Source: Dehalococcoidia bacterium
GTDB taxonomy: Bacteria > Chloroflexota > Dehalococcoidia > Lucifugimonadales > UBA3495
DNA length: 38,841 nucleotides
Reading direction: 5' to 3'
NCBI GenBank assembly: GCA_009692925.1
Contig: SHYG01000014.1
Location: forward strand, 1-38,841
The translations under genes and the position numbers were made by a program. Within the stretch, counting starts at the first letter, position 1; each line of letters opens with the position of its first letter. This document shows positions 16,873 through 23,692 of this stretch, in pieces. Below the pieces are notes generated by a model that did not search any database, was not told the DNA's origin, and saw only the letters and a program-made list of their open reading frames with translations.

Positions 16873-16955
16873 GACCCACCCCCATCCTAACCTTCCCCTC
16901 GACGGGGGAAGATTAAAGCCTGCCCTGAGCTTGCCGAAGGGGTGGGGGTGAAAGG
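16873..16955. repeat. Nested palindromic repeat between sdhB and the CCG gene
   Basis: The outer arms CCCACCCCC and GGGGTGGGGGTG enclose a hairpin TTCCCC-TCGA-CGGGGGAA. A different motif, GCCTGCCCTGAGCTTGCCGA (16918-16937), sits between the hairpin and the right arm. It looks like one dispersed repeat inserted in another. Confidence 0.65.
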
Positions 16956-17042
16956 CTCCACCAGGACATTTTGTCAGGCATTCTGAAGCCCGCTCGTCCG
17001 GAGCGTGTTTAAGGACAAGCGAACATAATCTCGGAGGCAAAC

Positions 17043-17927
17043 TTGAAGTACGCGTTCTACCCCGGTTGTGTTTCCCGCGGCGGCTGTCCGGAGCTGTACC
17101 CGGCGGCCAAGCTAATCTGCCAGCGCCTGGGCATTGAGCTGGAGGAGATGCCCGCCGCCGCCTGCTGCGGCGCCGGGGTGATGCAGGAGAAGAACCAGCT
17201 GTTTGGCGACACCCTGAACGCCCGCACCATGGCCATGGCCGAGAAGAAAGGTCTGGGCCTGATGACAATCTGCAGCACTTGCCAGGGGGTGATGGCTCAG
17301 GCCAACCACCGCATGAAGTCCGACTCGGCCTACCTGGAAAAGATTAACTCCAACCTGGCCGAGGAAGGCCTGCACTATAGCGGCGGCGTCCAGCCCAAGC
17401 ACCTGCTGTGGATTCTCATTGAGGACTACGGCCTGGACAAGCTGATGCCCCTGGTGACCAAACCCCTGCGCGGTCTGCGGCTGGCGCCCTTCTACGGCTG
17501 CTACATCGTGCGGCCCACGGAGGCCCTGGGGATTGAGGAGCACCCGGAGCGGCAGACCTCCCTGGAAACGCTGATCGCCGCGTTGGGCGCCACTGTAATA
17601 GACTTTGAGGGCAAGACCCGCTGCTGCGGCTTCCCCATCCTCACCATCAACGAGAAGAACTCCATGGCCATGGTGGGCAAGCACACGTCTGAGGCCAAAG
17701 ACCTGGGGGCCGACGCCATGGTCACGCCCTGTCCCCTGTGCCACCTGAACCTGGACGGCTACCAGCCCAAGGCCGCGTCCCAGGCCCATCGGCCCATTGG
17801 CCTGCCCATCCTGCACCTGCCTCAGATCATTGGCTTGGCCATGGGCATCAGCCCTAAAGAGCTGGGGTTGCAGCGGCACATCGTCAACACCAAGCCCCTG
17901 CTGGTGAAGCTGGGCGCGGGCGGGTAG
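17043..17927 (+). CDS. CCG-domain protein, HdrB/SdhE-like membrane-interaction subunit of type-E succinate:quinone oxidoreductase
   Basis: The 294-residue product has two complete CCG domains of the heterodisulfide reductase subunit B family. The first has Cys9, Cys41-Cys42 and Cys77-x-x-Cys80 (Cx31CCx34CxxC); the second has Cys153, Cys194-Cys195 and Cys230-x-x-Cys233. Such proteins bind unusual iron-sulfur clusters. In type-E succinate dehydrogenases and methylmenaquinol:fumarate reductases this subunit (SdhE/MfrE) replaces the heme- and helix-bearing SdhCD anchor. There are no transmembrane helices here and no SdhC, SdhD or SdhF gene next to it. I use TTG 17043 as start, with GGAGG at 17033-17037. 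Operon position after sdhB supports the assignment. Confidence 0.88.
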   Translation: MKYAFYPGCVSRGGCPELYPAAKLICQRLGIELEEMPAAACCGAGVMQEKNQLFGDTLNARTMAMAEKKGLGLMTICSTCQGVMAQANHRMKSDSAYLEKINSNLAEEGLHYSGGVQPKHLLWILIEDYGLDKLMPLVTKPLRGLRLAPFYGCYIVRPTEALGIEEHPERQTSLETLIAALGATVIDFEGKTRCCGFPILTINEKNSMAMVGKHTSEAKDLGADAMVTPCPLCHLNLDGYQPKAASQAHRPIGLPILHLPQIIGLAMGISPKELGLQRHIVNTKPLLVKLGAGG

Positions 17928-17950
17928 GTGGCAGTTGTGCGGTGAGACAA

Positions 17951-17981
17951 CGTAGGGGCGAGTTTGAAACTCGCCCCTACG
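17951..17981. terminator. Near-perfect palindrome between convergent genes
   Basis: CGTAGGGGCGAGTTT and its exact complement flank a single central G, giving 15-bp arms. It belongs to the GTAGGGGCG/CGCCCCTAC repeat family also seen at 32102-32128 and 32238-32285. It lies between the convergent CCG gene and Zn-ribbon ORF and could stop transcription from both sides, though no U-tract follows. Confidence 0.6.
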
Positions 17982-18022
17982 GATTAGCATATCGCTGATA
18001 TTTTATTAGGCAGCGGGTCAAT

Positions 18023-18247
18023 CTATTGGGTCCAGTCACTCCATCCGCATTCTTTACATCGGATGAAGTAGTACATATCGCCCTGCCGTGGATCAGGTGC
18101 GGAACTTCTTTTTAGATCGTTGCCACCGCAGCCAGGGCAGGCTCTTAGGCCAAAGTCATCAGACTCATCAGTGATGACTTCGTGGTACTTTCGGACTATG
18201 GCCCTAAATGAGATTCTGCGAAGGCGGCGACCCAATGACTGCTTCAA
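18023..18247 (-). CDS. Small zinc-ribbon ORF overlapping the TIR gene
   Basis: A 74-residue ORF with a four-cysteine zinc ribbon: Cys37-x2-Cys40 (CPGCGG) and Cys64-x2-Cys67 (CKECGWSDW). The N-terminal part is basic. It starts at TTG 18247, 44 nt inside the 3' end of the TIR gene and in another frame, so it is either translationally coupled or the second half of a frameshifted TIR-zinc-ribbon protein. The region is visibly richer in A and T than its neighbours, suggesting recent acquisition. I cannot name a function. Confidence 0.55.
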   Translation of the reverse strand: MKQSLGRRLRRISFRAIVRKYHEVITDESDDFGLRACPGCGGNDLKRSSAPDPRQGDMYYFIRCKECGWSDWTQ

Positions 18248-18638
18248 TCAGCTGAGATCGGTCTGCCTCAGTTCCACCCTTATATGAAATGTATCGGATG
18301 TCTCGAATGAGTGGAGGCATCGCCGTCTGATCCAAAAGAACCGGTATGCTTTTGGGTTTCCCGGACTCTATGGCAAGGTGGATCGCGGACTCCAGTTCAC
18401 GACGTACCCACTGTGAGCGATTCGCATTGGCTGACCACACGATGACAAGATGGGTGCATCCGATAAGTCCATTCTGGATTTGTTGAACTATGCTGTCCCC
18501 AGCCGATATTTCCCACTCATCAAACCAGGCTCCCAAATCTTCGGCCACAAGATACAATCCAAGCTCTCTTGCAACTTCCTTATCCAGGCTGTTGTGGCTT
18601 ACGAAGACCCTAACATGTTGGCCCGTAGAACGACTCAA
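18204..18638 (-). CDS. TIR-domain protein
   Basis: A stand-alone TIR domain of 144 residues. It has the box-1-like strand VRVFVSHNSLDKEVARELG, then LGAWFDEWEISAGDSI, and SANANRSQWVRRELESAI, where Glu81 is the probable catalytic glutamate of NAD-cleaving TIR proteins. Bacterial TIR proteins often act in anti-phage defence or NAD metabolism. No sensor domain or known defence partner (Thoeris, CBASS, pAgo) is visible beside it. It starts at TTG 18638 with GGGAG 4 nt upstream, 12 nt after the aminotransferase stop. Base composition is A/T-richer than neighbours, pointing to horizontal gain. Confidence 0.85.
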   Translation of the reverse strand: MSRSTGQHVRVFVSHNSLDKEVARELGLYLVAEDLGAWFDEWEISAGDSIVQQIQNGLIGCTHLVIVWSANANRSQWVRRELESAIHLAIESGKPKSIPVLLDQTAMPPLIRDIRYISYKGGTEADRSQLIEAVIGSPPSQNLI

Positions 18639-18650
18639 GCCGCTCCCTTC

Positions 18651-19946
18651 CTATCCCCGCAGCCCCGGCGCCACTGCTTCAAATGCCTGGATGGTCCGCG
18701 CCACGTCCTCGTCGGTGTGTACCAGCGAGGGATAGAACTTCTGGGGCCAGGCTTTGAGGATGCCCCGCTCCAGCAGTCCGGCGTTCAGGTGGGACATCAT
18801 CCCCGCGTCGGCGGCCAGGCCATCGCGGTAGCTGGTCACCGGCTGGTCTGAGAAGAACACGTCGAAGATGGTGTCCTCGCCGCAGCTCTGGGCCGAGATG
18901 CCGTTCCTGGCGCAGGTGTCAGCCAGGGCCTGCCGCACCCGCCCGCCGGTCTCCCGCAGCCGCTGGTACGCCCCAGGCTTCCGCAGCTCCGACAGTGTAG
19001 CCAGCCCCGCGGCGCAGGCGATGGGGTTGCCGTTAAGGGTGCCGATCTGGTTGATGTACTCGCCGGAGGCGGCCTGGGACTGGTCGTACCTTGACATAAT
19101 GTCAGCACGGCCCATCACCGCCGCCAGCGCGTAGCCGCCGCCCATGATCTTGCCCACGGCGCACAGGTCTGGGGTGACGCCGTAGAACTCCTGAGCGCCG
19201 CCGTAGGCCAGGCGGAACCCGGTGACCACCTCGTCAAAGATCAGGGGGATGTCGTGGCGGGCCGTGAGCTGGCGCAGCCCTTGCAGGAAGCCCGGCTGGG
19301 GCGCCAGCACTCGCTGCAGCGGCTCCACAATCACCGCCGCCAGCTCGTCGTGGTGCGCCTCGATGATGGCGGCGGTGGTGTCCAGGTCGTTGAAGGGGGC
19401 GATGAGCATGAGGTCCTGGATGGCGGCGGGGATGCCGCCGCTGCTGGGCCGCGCTTGGGGATACTCATCCCCTGCCGCAGGGGTCACGCTCATCAAGGCA
19501 TAGTCGCTGGTGCCGTGGAAGGCGCCCTCGAACTTCAGCACCTTCTCTCGTCGGCGGTAGGCGCGGGCGGCGCGCATGGCCTGGAAGCAGGCATCGGTGC
19601 CGCTGGTGGTGAAGCGCACTTTCTCGGCGCAGGGCATGGCCTGGGAGAGGGTTTCCGCCAGCAGCACCGCCCTCTCGTTGGTGGCGAAGAAGGTGCTGCC
19701 CTGCTCCACCGCCTTGATCACCGCCTCGTTCACCGCCGGGTGGGCGTGGCCCAGAATCATGGGGCCGGAGCCCATCAGCCAGTCCACATACTCGTTGCCA
19801 CTGACGTCCCAAATTCGGGAGCCCCGGCCCTCCCTAGCCAGGAACTTCAGCGAGTCGGGGTAGCTGGTGTTGCCGGTGCTGGCGCCGGGGAGGTAGCGAG
19901 CCGCCTTCTCCAGCAGCTGCTGCTCTAATCTGGTGCGCTTGGGCAT
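18651..19946 (-). CDS. Class III aminotransferase, glutamate-1-semialdehyde aminomutase-like
   Basis: A PLP enzyme of 431 residues, the length of HemL. The phosphate/substrate region is VRFTTSGTDACFQAMRAARA with FEGAFHG. The PLP-contacting Asp238 lies in LIFDEVVTGFR, and Lys266 in AVGKIMGGGYALAAVMG is the Schiff-base lysine. The ATG at 19946 has GGAGG at 19954-19958, 7 nt upstream; the in-frame codons further up are less likely. Overall layout matches HemL, but no other heme genes are nearby and several HemL positions differ, so it may act on another amino acid. The 5' 135 bases recur as a fragment at 21315-21452. Confidence 0.88.
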   Translation of the reverse strand: MPKRTRLEQQLLEKAARYLPGASTGNTSYPDSLKFLAREGRGSRIWDVSGNEYVDWLMGSGPMILGHAHPAVNEAVIKAVEQGSTFFATNERAVLLAETLSQAMPCAEKVRFTTSGTDACFQAMRAARAYRRREKVLKFEGAFHGTSDYALMSVTPAAGDEYPQARPSSGGIPAAIQDLMLIAPFNDLDTTAAIIEAHHDELAAVIVEPLQRVLAPQPGFLQGLRQLTARHDIPLIFDEVVTGFRLAYGGAQEFYGVTPDLCAVGKIMGGGYALAAVMGRADIMSRYDQSQAASGEYINQIGTLNGNPIACAAGLATLSELRKPGAYQRLRETGGRVRQALADTCARNGISAQSCGEDTIFDVFFSDQPVTSYRDGLAADAGMMSHLNAGLLERGILKAWPQKFYPSLVHTDEDVARTIQAFEAVAPGLRG

Positions 19947-20016
19947 GGGTTGGCCTCCGTTACTACTCAAATCCTTAGCTATTCTTCCCGCTCAAGAGTC
20001 TCCGGTTAGCAGGCCC

Positions 20017-20550
20017 TCAAATGCCTATGGCAATGGTCCCGGCGATTGCGCCAAGTAAAGCTCCTCCAAGAAGTATGAGCAATGGGTGAAGCTTTGTCCT
20101 GAGGGATAGAAGCAACGCCACTATGGCAATTAACACGAAAGGCCAGCTATAGAACGCCGAGCGTCCCAGGCTGAAGGCGGTGACGCCCAGAAACCCAATC
20201 ACCGCCGGTGCAGCCCCGCGTCCAAAACCCATTAGCCAGCGGGAGCGAACCGCTCGCCGAAGCGTGTGGGAAGCAAGCGCGGCCAAACCCCAGGACATCA
20301 GAAAAGCGCCAACGGTGGCGGCCAAGGCCCCCGTGATTCCTGCCACCCGATAACCGATAAAGGTTGCCGTAATGAGAACTGGGCCAGGAGTAAGATACCC
20401 GAAGGCGGCTGCGGTTGCAAAATCCTGCGAGCTGATCCAGCCGGTCTCGGCGACACTGACTCGCTCGACCAGTGGTAAGGCAGCCTGGCCGCCGCCAAAA
20501 GCCAGCAAGCTAATCAGAACGAAGCGCCAAAATAGTTCTAGTTCAATCAT
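20017..20550 (-). CDS. chrA: Chromate transporter ChrA family, second half-protein
   Basis: A 177-residue membrane protein with one CHR domain. Key motifs are LLAFGGGQAALPLVERV near the N-terminus and FGYLTPGPVLITATFIGYRV in the middle, followed by four to five helices. Split CHR proteins are encoded as pairs with opposite membrane topology and probably form a heterodimer that exports or takes up chromate or another oxyanion. It overlaps the upstream half gene by 4 nt. The pair's codon use is a little less GC-rich than that of the nuo genes. Confidence 0.88.
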   Translation of the reverse strand: MIELELFWRFVLISLLAFGGGQAALPLVERVSVAETGWISSQDFATAAAFGYLTPGPVLITATFIGYRVAGITGALAATVGAFLMSWGLAALASHTLRRAVRSRWLMGFGRGAAPAVIGFLGVTAFSLGRSAFYSWPFVLIAIVALLLSLRTKLHPLLILLGGALLGAIAGTIAIGI

Positions 20551-21236
20551 CGCTGCCGTTCTTTGCCGGATGGCTTGCTGGATGCCTTGCCGGACGATTG
20601 TTTCTCGCTATTTGCCGGAGAGGAGAGGAGCAGAATGCCCATCAAGCCGGCGGCCATCACAATCAGCGCCATGTTGATATCCAGGAACACCCCGGCTCCG
20701 AACGCCGCCAAGGTAATCGCCAGCATTAAAGGGTTTCGGAAGTTGGATTTGCCAAGACGGTAGGTGGTCGCCAGGAGGATACCCACAATGGCGGCGGTTA
20801 GTCCATTCAGCGCCGGCGCGATATTCGGCAACGCGGGCGCGGCGACGTAGACGGCGGCGAGGGCGATCATGGCAATGGCTGCGGGCAGCACGAAGGCGAT
20901 AGTCGCAATTGCCGAACCGGTCCATCCCCCGAGTTTAAAACCCAGGTACGCTACCACCTGCGCCACAGTGGACCCGGGGAGGAGCTTGGTGTAGGTTAAC
21001 GCTTCAGTCACATCGGCTGCGGTGAGTGCCTGGCGCCGCTCAACCCACTCTCGCTCGATTAAGGCCAGTGCTGCCCCCAGTCCGCCAAAGGCCATGGCGC
21101 CAATTCGCAGAAAGACCCAACCCAAGGTTAACAGTCCAAGTATTGTTAATCCCTTGTTTGGAGGAGACCCTGCCGCCGCCTGAGTTTGAACGGCGTCGGT
21201 TGCTGCCGAGATACCGGCTTCGTCGCGATTTTCCAC
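20547..21236 (-). CDS. chrA: Chromate transporter ChrA family, first half-protein
   Basis: A 229-residue membrane protein with one CHR domain. After about 30 polar residues come GWVFLRIGAMAFGGLGAALA and TKLLPGSTVAQVVAYLGFKL, the family motifs, then further helices and a polar Ser/Lys-rich C-terminus. The start is GTG 21236 with GGAGG 9 nt upstream. It pairs with the ORF at 20017-20550 through a 4-nt overlap. Substrate specificity (chromate, sulfate or other) is not visible. The pair sits exactly between the intact aminotransferase gene and a duplicated fragment of that gene's 5' end. Confidence 0.88.
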   Translation of the reverse strand: MENRDEAGISAATDAVQTQAAAGSPPNKGLTILGLLTLGWVFLRIGAMAFGGLGAALALIEREWVERRQALTAADVTEALTYTKLLPGSTVAQVVAYLGFKLGGWTGSAIATIAFVLPAAIAMIALAAVYVAAPALPNIAPALNGLTAAIVGILLATTYRLGKSNFRNPLMLAITLAAFGAGVFLDINMALIVMAAGLMGILLLSSPANSEKQSSGKASSKPSGKERQR

Positions 21237-21314
21237 GGCCTAATCCCTCCAATTTGGGTATTCATTAGGAGTGGGGCTAGGTATCAACCCAGCGGGTGTA
21301 GATGATGGGACGTC

Positions 21315-21452
21315 TTATATGCGGGAGCCACGGCCCTCCCGCGCCAGGAACTTCAGCGAGTCGGGGTAGCTGGTGTTGCCGGTGCTGGCGCCGGGCAGGT
21401 AGCGGGCCGCCTTCTCCAGAAGCTGCTGCTCTGGCCGGATGCGCTTGGGCAT
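21315..21452 (-). pseudogene. Duplicated 5' fragment of the class III aminotransferase gene
   Basis: The 45-codon frame from ATG 21452 to TAA 21315 matches residues 1-45 of the protein encoded at 18651-19946 with only two changes (Thr5 to Ile, Leu7 to Pro). The DNA match spans about 139 bases (19816-19954 with 21322-21460) with about 11 differences, most of them silent. Homology stops just after the Gly-Ser-Arg-Ile codons, where a TAA appears. The short upstream sequence (ATGGGTTGGC on the + strand) is also duplicated. Confidence 0.85.
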
Positions 21453-21497
21453 GGGTTGGCTTCTGCCATCTGGGGTCACTCTGGATATTGGCAAGAC

Positions 21498-21742
21498 TCA
21501 GACAGCCTGAGTCAGTTGATTGAGGTCAATGCCTGCCACGATGGGGATCACCAAGCCCAACGCAGTCGCAGCGCCAGCCAGTCACTGAGCGCCTCCCGGA
21601 GTTCACACCGGCAGCCCTCCAAGTTGGCGTGACGAGCCCACACGCCTTGAAGCCCCGGAATTTCTCCCCAGCAGGTTTTCTCGTCCTCGATGATCTCATA
21701 AACAGCTTGTTCCATAGCCTTGTCCAAATAGTTGGCAAGCAT
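21498..21742 (-). pseudogene. HicB-family antitoxin-like gene with a one-base frameshift
   Basis: From ATG 21742, with AGGAGG 6 nt upstream, the frame reads MLANYLDKAMEQAVYEIIED, then GEIPGLQGVWARHANLEGC and LREALSDWLALRLR, the pattern of short HicB-like (UPF0150) antitoxins. The frame then hits TGA at 21548-21550 after two out-of-character residues. Restoring one missing base near 21558 gives GLVIPIVAGIDLNQLTQAV and a stop at 21498, the expected HicB C-terminus. No HicA toxin gene is present on either side; the aminotransferase fragment occupies the place where it would be expected. Confidence 0.7.
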
Positions 21743-21794
21743 TGCACCCCTCCTGACCAGAGGTCATACCCGTATTGCTATGGATTCAAACCGA

Positions 21795-21823
21795 AGGCCC
21801 CACCAAGGTCATAGGTGAGGCCT
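21795..21823 (-). terminator. Possible terminator of mdh
   Basis: AGGCCTCACC and GGTGGGGCCT on the minus strand form a 10-bp stem with one G-U pair and a 9-nt loop, followed by TTCGGTTTG. It lies about 30 nt past the mdh stop. Confidence 0.4.
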
Positions 21824-21854
21824 CCACGCTAGGTTGTCGTCGGAGTTGCGCGGG

Positions 21855-22805
21855 CTAAACCTTAGCGCCCTGGGCCTTGGCCTTGTGCATCACGTCCACC
21901 AGCTCTTTCACTGAGGCCGCGGAGCGCTTCAGCGCCGCTTGCTCGTCCCGGGTCAGCTTGATCTGGATGATCTGTTCCATGCCGCCGGCGCCCACCTTCA
22001 CCGGCACGCCCACGCAGGTGTCGTGGATGCCGTACTCGCCCTGCAGGTAAGCGCAGCAGGGGATGATGCGCTTCTTGTCCAGCAGCACCGCCTCCACCAT
22101 CTGGGTGATGGACGCCGAGGGCGCGTAGAAGGCGCTGCCCTGCTTGAGCAACGCCACGATCTCGCCACCGCCCTGGCGGGCGCGGGTCACTAGCTGCTGC
22201 ACCTTCTCTTCGGCCATCAGCTCGCTAATGGGGATGCCGCCCACGGTGGTGTAGCGCACCAGCGGCACCATATCGTCGCCGTGGCCGCCCAGCACGTAGG
22301 CCTGCACGTCCTCCACAGACACGTTCAGCTCCTGGGCGATGAAGGTGCGGAAGCGGGCGGTGTCCAGCACGCCGGCCATGCCAAAGACCCGGCTGCGGGG
22401 GAAGCCGCTGGTCTCGTAGATGTTCTGGAGCATGGCGTCCAGGGGGTTGGTCACCGCGATGATGATGCAGTTGGGGGAGTACTTCACCACCTGCTGGGTG
22501 ACGGCGGAGGTAATCTTCATGTTGGTCAGCAGCAGGTCGTCCCGGCTCATGCCCGGCCTGCGGGCGATGCCGGCGGTGATGACCACCACGTCGGAGTTGG
22601 CGGTGGCCTCGTAGGTGTTGCTGCCGGTGATGCGGGCGTCGGAGCCGATGACGGGGCCTGACTCCAGCATGTCCAAGGCCTTGCCCTGGGGCAGGTCCTC
22701 CACTACGTCCACCAGCACCACGTCGGCATACCCCAGGCCATGAATTCGCTGGGCGGTGGTGGCGCCCACGTTGCCGGCGCCCACCACGGTTACTTTGCTG
22801 CGCAT
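21855..22805 (-). CDS. mdh: Malate dehydrogenase, LDH-like type
   Basis: This enzyme oxidises malate to oxaloacetate with NAD in the TCA cycle. The 316-residue product has the Rossmann motif [12 protein letters not shown] near the N-terminus, with Asp33 for NAD. It has [15 protein letters not shown] with Arg82/83 and Arg88 in the mobile substrate loop, VTNPLDAM, Arg151 and the catalytic His175 in [11 protein letters not shown]. The substrate-loop arginine fits malate rather than lactate. AAGGAG is 9 nt before the ATG. It faces away from icd and belongs with sdh and icd functionally. Confidence 0.93.
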   Translation of the reverse strand: MRSKVTVVGAGNVGATTAQRIHGLGYADVVLVDVVEDLPQGKALDMLESGPVIGSDARITGSNTYEATANSDVVVITAGIARRPGMSRDDLLLTNMKITSAVTQQVVKYSPNCIIIAVTNPLDAMLQNIYETSGFPRSRVFGMAGVLDTARFRTFIAQELNVSVEDVQAYVLGGHGDDMVPLVRYTTVGGIPISELMAEEKVQQLVTRARQGGGEIVALLKQGSAFYAPSASITQMVEAVLLDKKRIIPCCAYLQGEYGIHDTCVGVPVKVGAGGMEQIIQIKLTRDEQAALKRSAASVKELVDVMHKAKAQGAKV

Positions 22806-22890
22806 CTAAACATGCTCCTTTAGCTCGATATCAACTAGGTTGCCCGCCAGCGCGACCTGGGCAGCTTGCCCGCACAACTTGAAAAGAGTC

Positions 22891-23160
22891 TTACTTGCCT
22901 TCCGACTGCCGAAAGTAGTATCCGATCACGGCGCCGACCAACCCCGTCAGGGAGGAGATCACCACCGGAAAGAAGTTGCCCGCTGCCTGCTTGCTCTCCG
23001 GTGTGGGGAGCACCGCCCAGACCACGATGAAGCTCATGACCACCAAACACAGCAGCAGCACCAAGATCAGCGCCAGCCATGACCGCACCCGCGCTTCACG
23101 GCTTGAGGAGTTGGTTCTACCCGCCGCTTCTTCTACTTTGTCGTTGGCAGGGGACGTCAT
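22891..23160 (-). CDS. Small two-helix membrane protein of unknown function
   Basis: An 89-residue protein with a polar, charged N-terminus of about 27 residues. Two hydrophobic segments follow (about 28-50, WLALILVLLLCLVVMSFIVV, and 62-82, NFFPVVISSLTGLVGAVIGY), and it ends in YFRQSEGK. AAGGAG is 8 nt before the ATG at 23160, which supports expression. It is upstream of mdh in the same direction, 85 nt away, and could be co-transcribed. I do not recognise the family. Confidence 0.7.
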   Translation of the reverse strand: MTSPANDKVEEAAGRTNSSSREARVRSWLALILVLLLCLVVMSFIVVWAVLPTPESKQAAGNFFPVVISSLTGLVGAVIGYYFRQSEGK

Positions 23161-23213
23161 CCGCGCACTCCTTCAAGGCCTCTATTGCGAGATTCCCGTT
23201 GCAGGCAAGTGCC

Positions 23214-23327
23214 TTATCCCTTCTTCACGTAGGCGTCCCACTTGGATTCCAGGTCCCGGTCCTCCACAGTCTTCATCAGATACTCGCCGAACTGGGCGCA
23301 AGTGGCCCCGGTGCTGCGCCCGGTCAT
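23214..23327 (-). CDS. Hypothetical small protein or gene remnant
   Basis: From ATG 23327 (AAAGG 5 nt upstream) the frame gives 37 residues: MTGRSTGATCAQFGEYLMKT and then VEDRDLESKWDAYVKKG. The open frame continues upstream without a stop to 23411 and still reads protein-like (ALGVCGQYERKVT), so this may be the 3' end of a decayed gene whose start is lost. A TATAAT on the minus strand at about 23384-23389 could serve as a -10 element. Function unknown. Confidence 0.35.
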   Translation of the reverse strand: MTGRSTGATCAQFGEYLMKTVEDRDLESKWDAYVKKG

Positions 23328-23597
23328 GGTGACCTTTCTCTCGTACTGGCCGCAGACGCCCAGGGCCTTGTGCAGGTGGTGAATTATACTACAATGGACA
23401 CGAAGATACACGGGGAGCCATTTGGAGGGCTACTCGACAGACGACAGCGATGCCGGCGCCCTCACCATACCCCGGTTGACCCGCACCAGAATCAAGTCTA
23501 GAATCCCTCTAGCAAGCAAATGGGACCTTTTGGACAGGGTTCCTCCGCAGTGACATCGCCAGTTTCGCGAGTCTTTACGGCGCCCAACCCGTTGGTT

Positions 23598-23609
23598 TGA
23601 TGATACTAT
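23598..23609 (+). promoter_or_regulatory. Possible extended -10 promoter of icd
   Basis: TGATACTAT (23601-23609) resembles TGnTATAAT with one mismatch, 84 nt before the icd ATG. No good -35 is visible. The rest of 23412-23692 shows no gene. Confidence 0.35.
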
Positions 23610-23692
23610 TCACTCCCATGGCGGGATGGTAGTCGGGGTTCCCTGGGCAACTGCTGGCGGTCCCTGAAACTTATCTACCAGAGGAGAAGAAC

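Noticed and set aside
18651-19946. Firm assignment as heme-pathway HemL
   Set aside because: Overall fold and length match, but no heme genes are nearby and key substrate positions were not verifiable by eye, so only a HemL-like class III aminotransferase is claimed.
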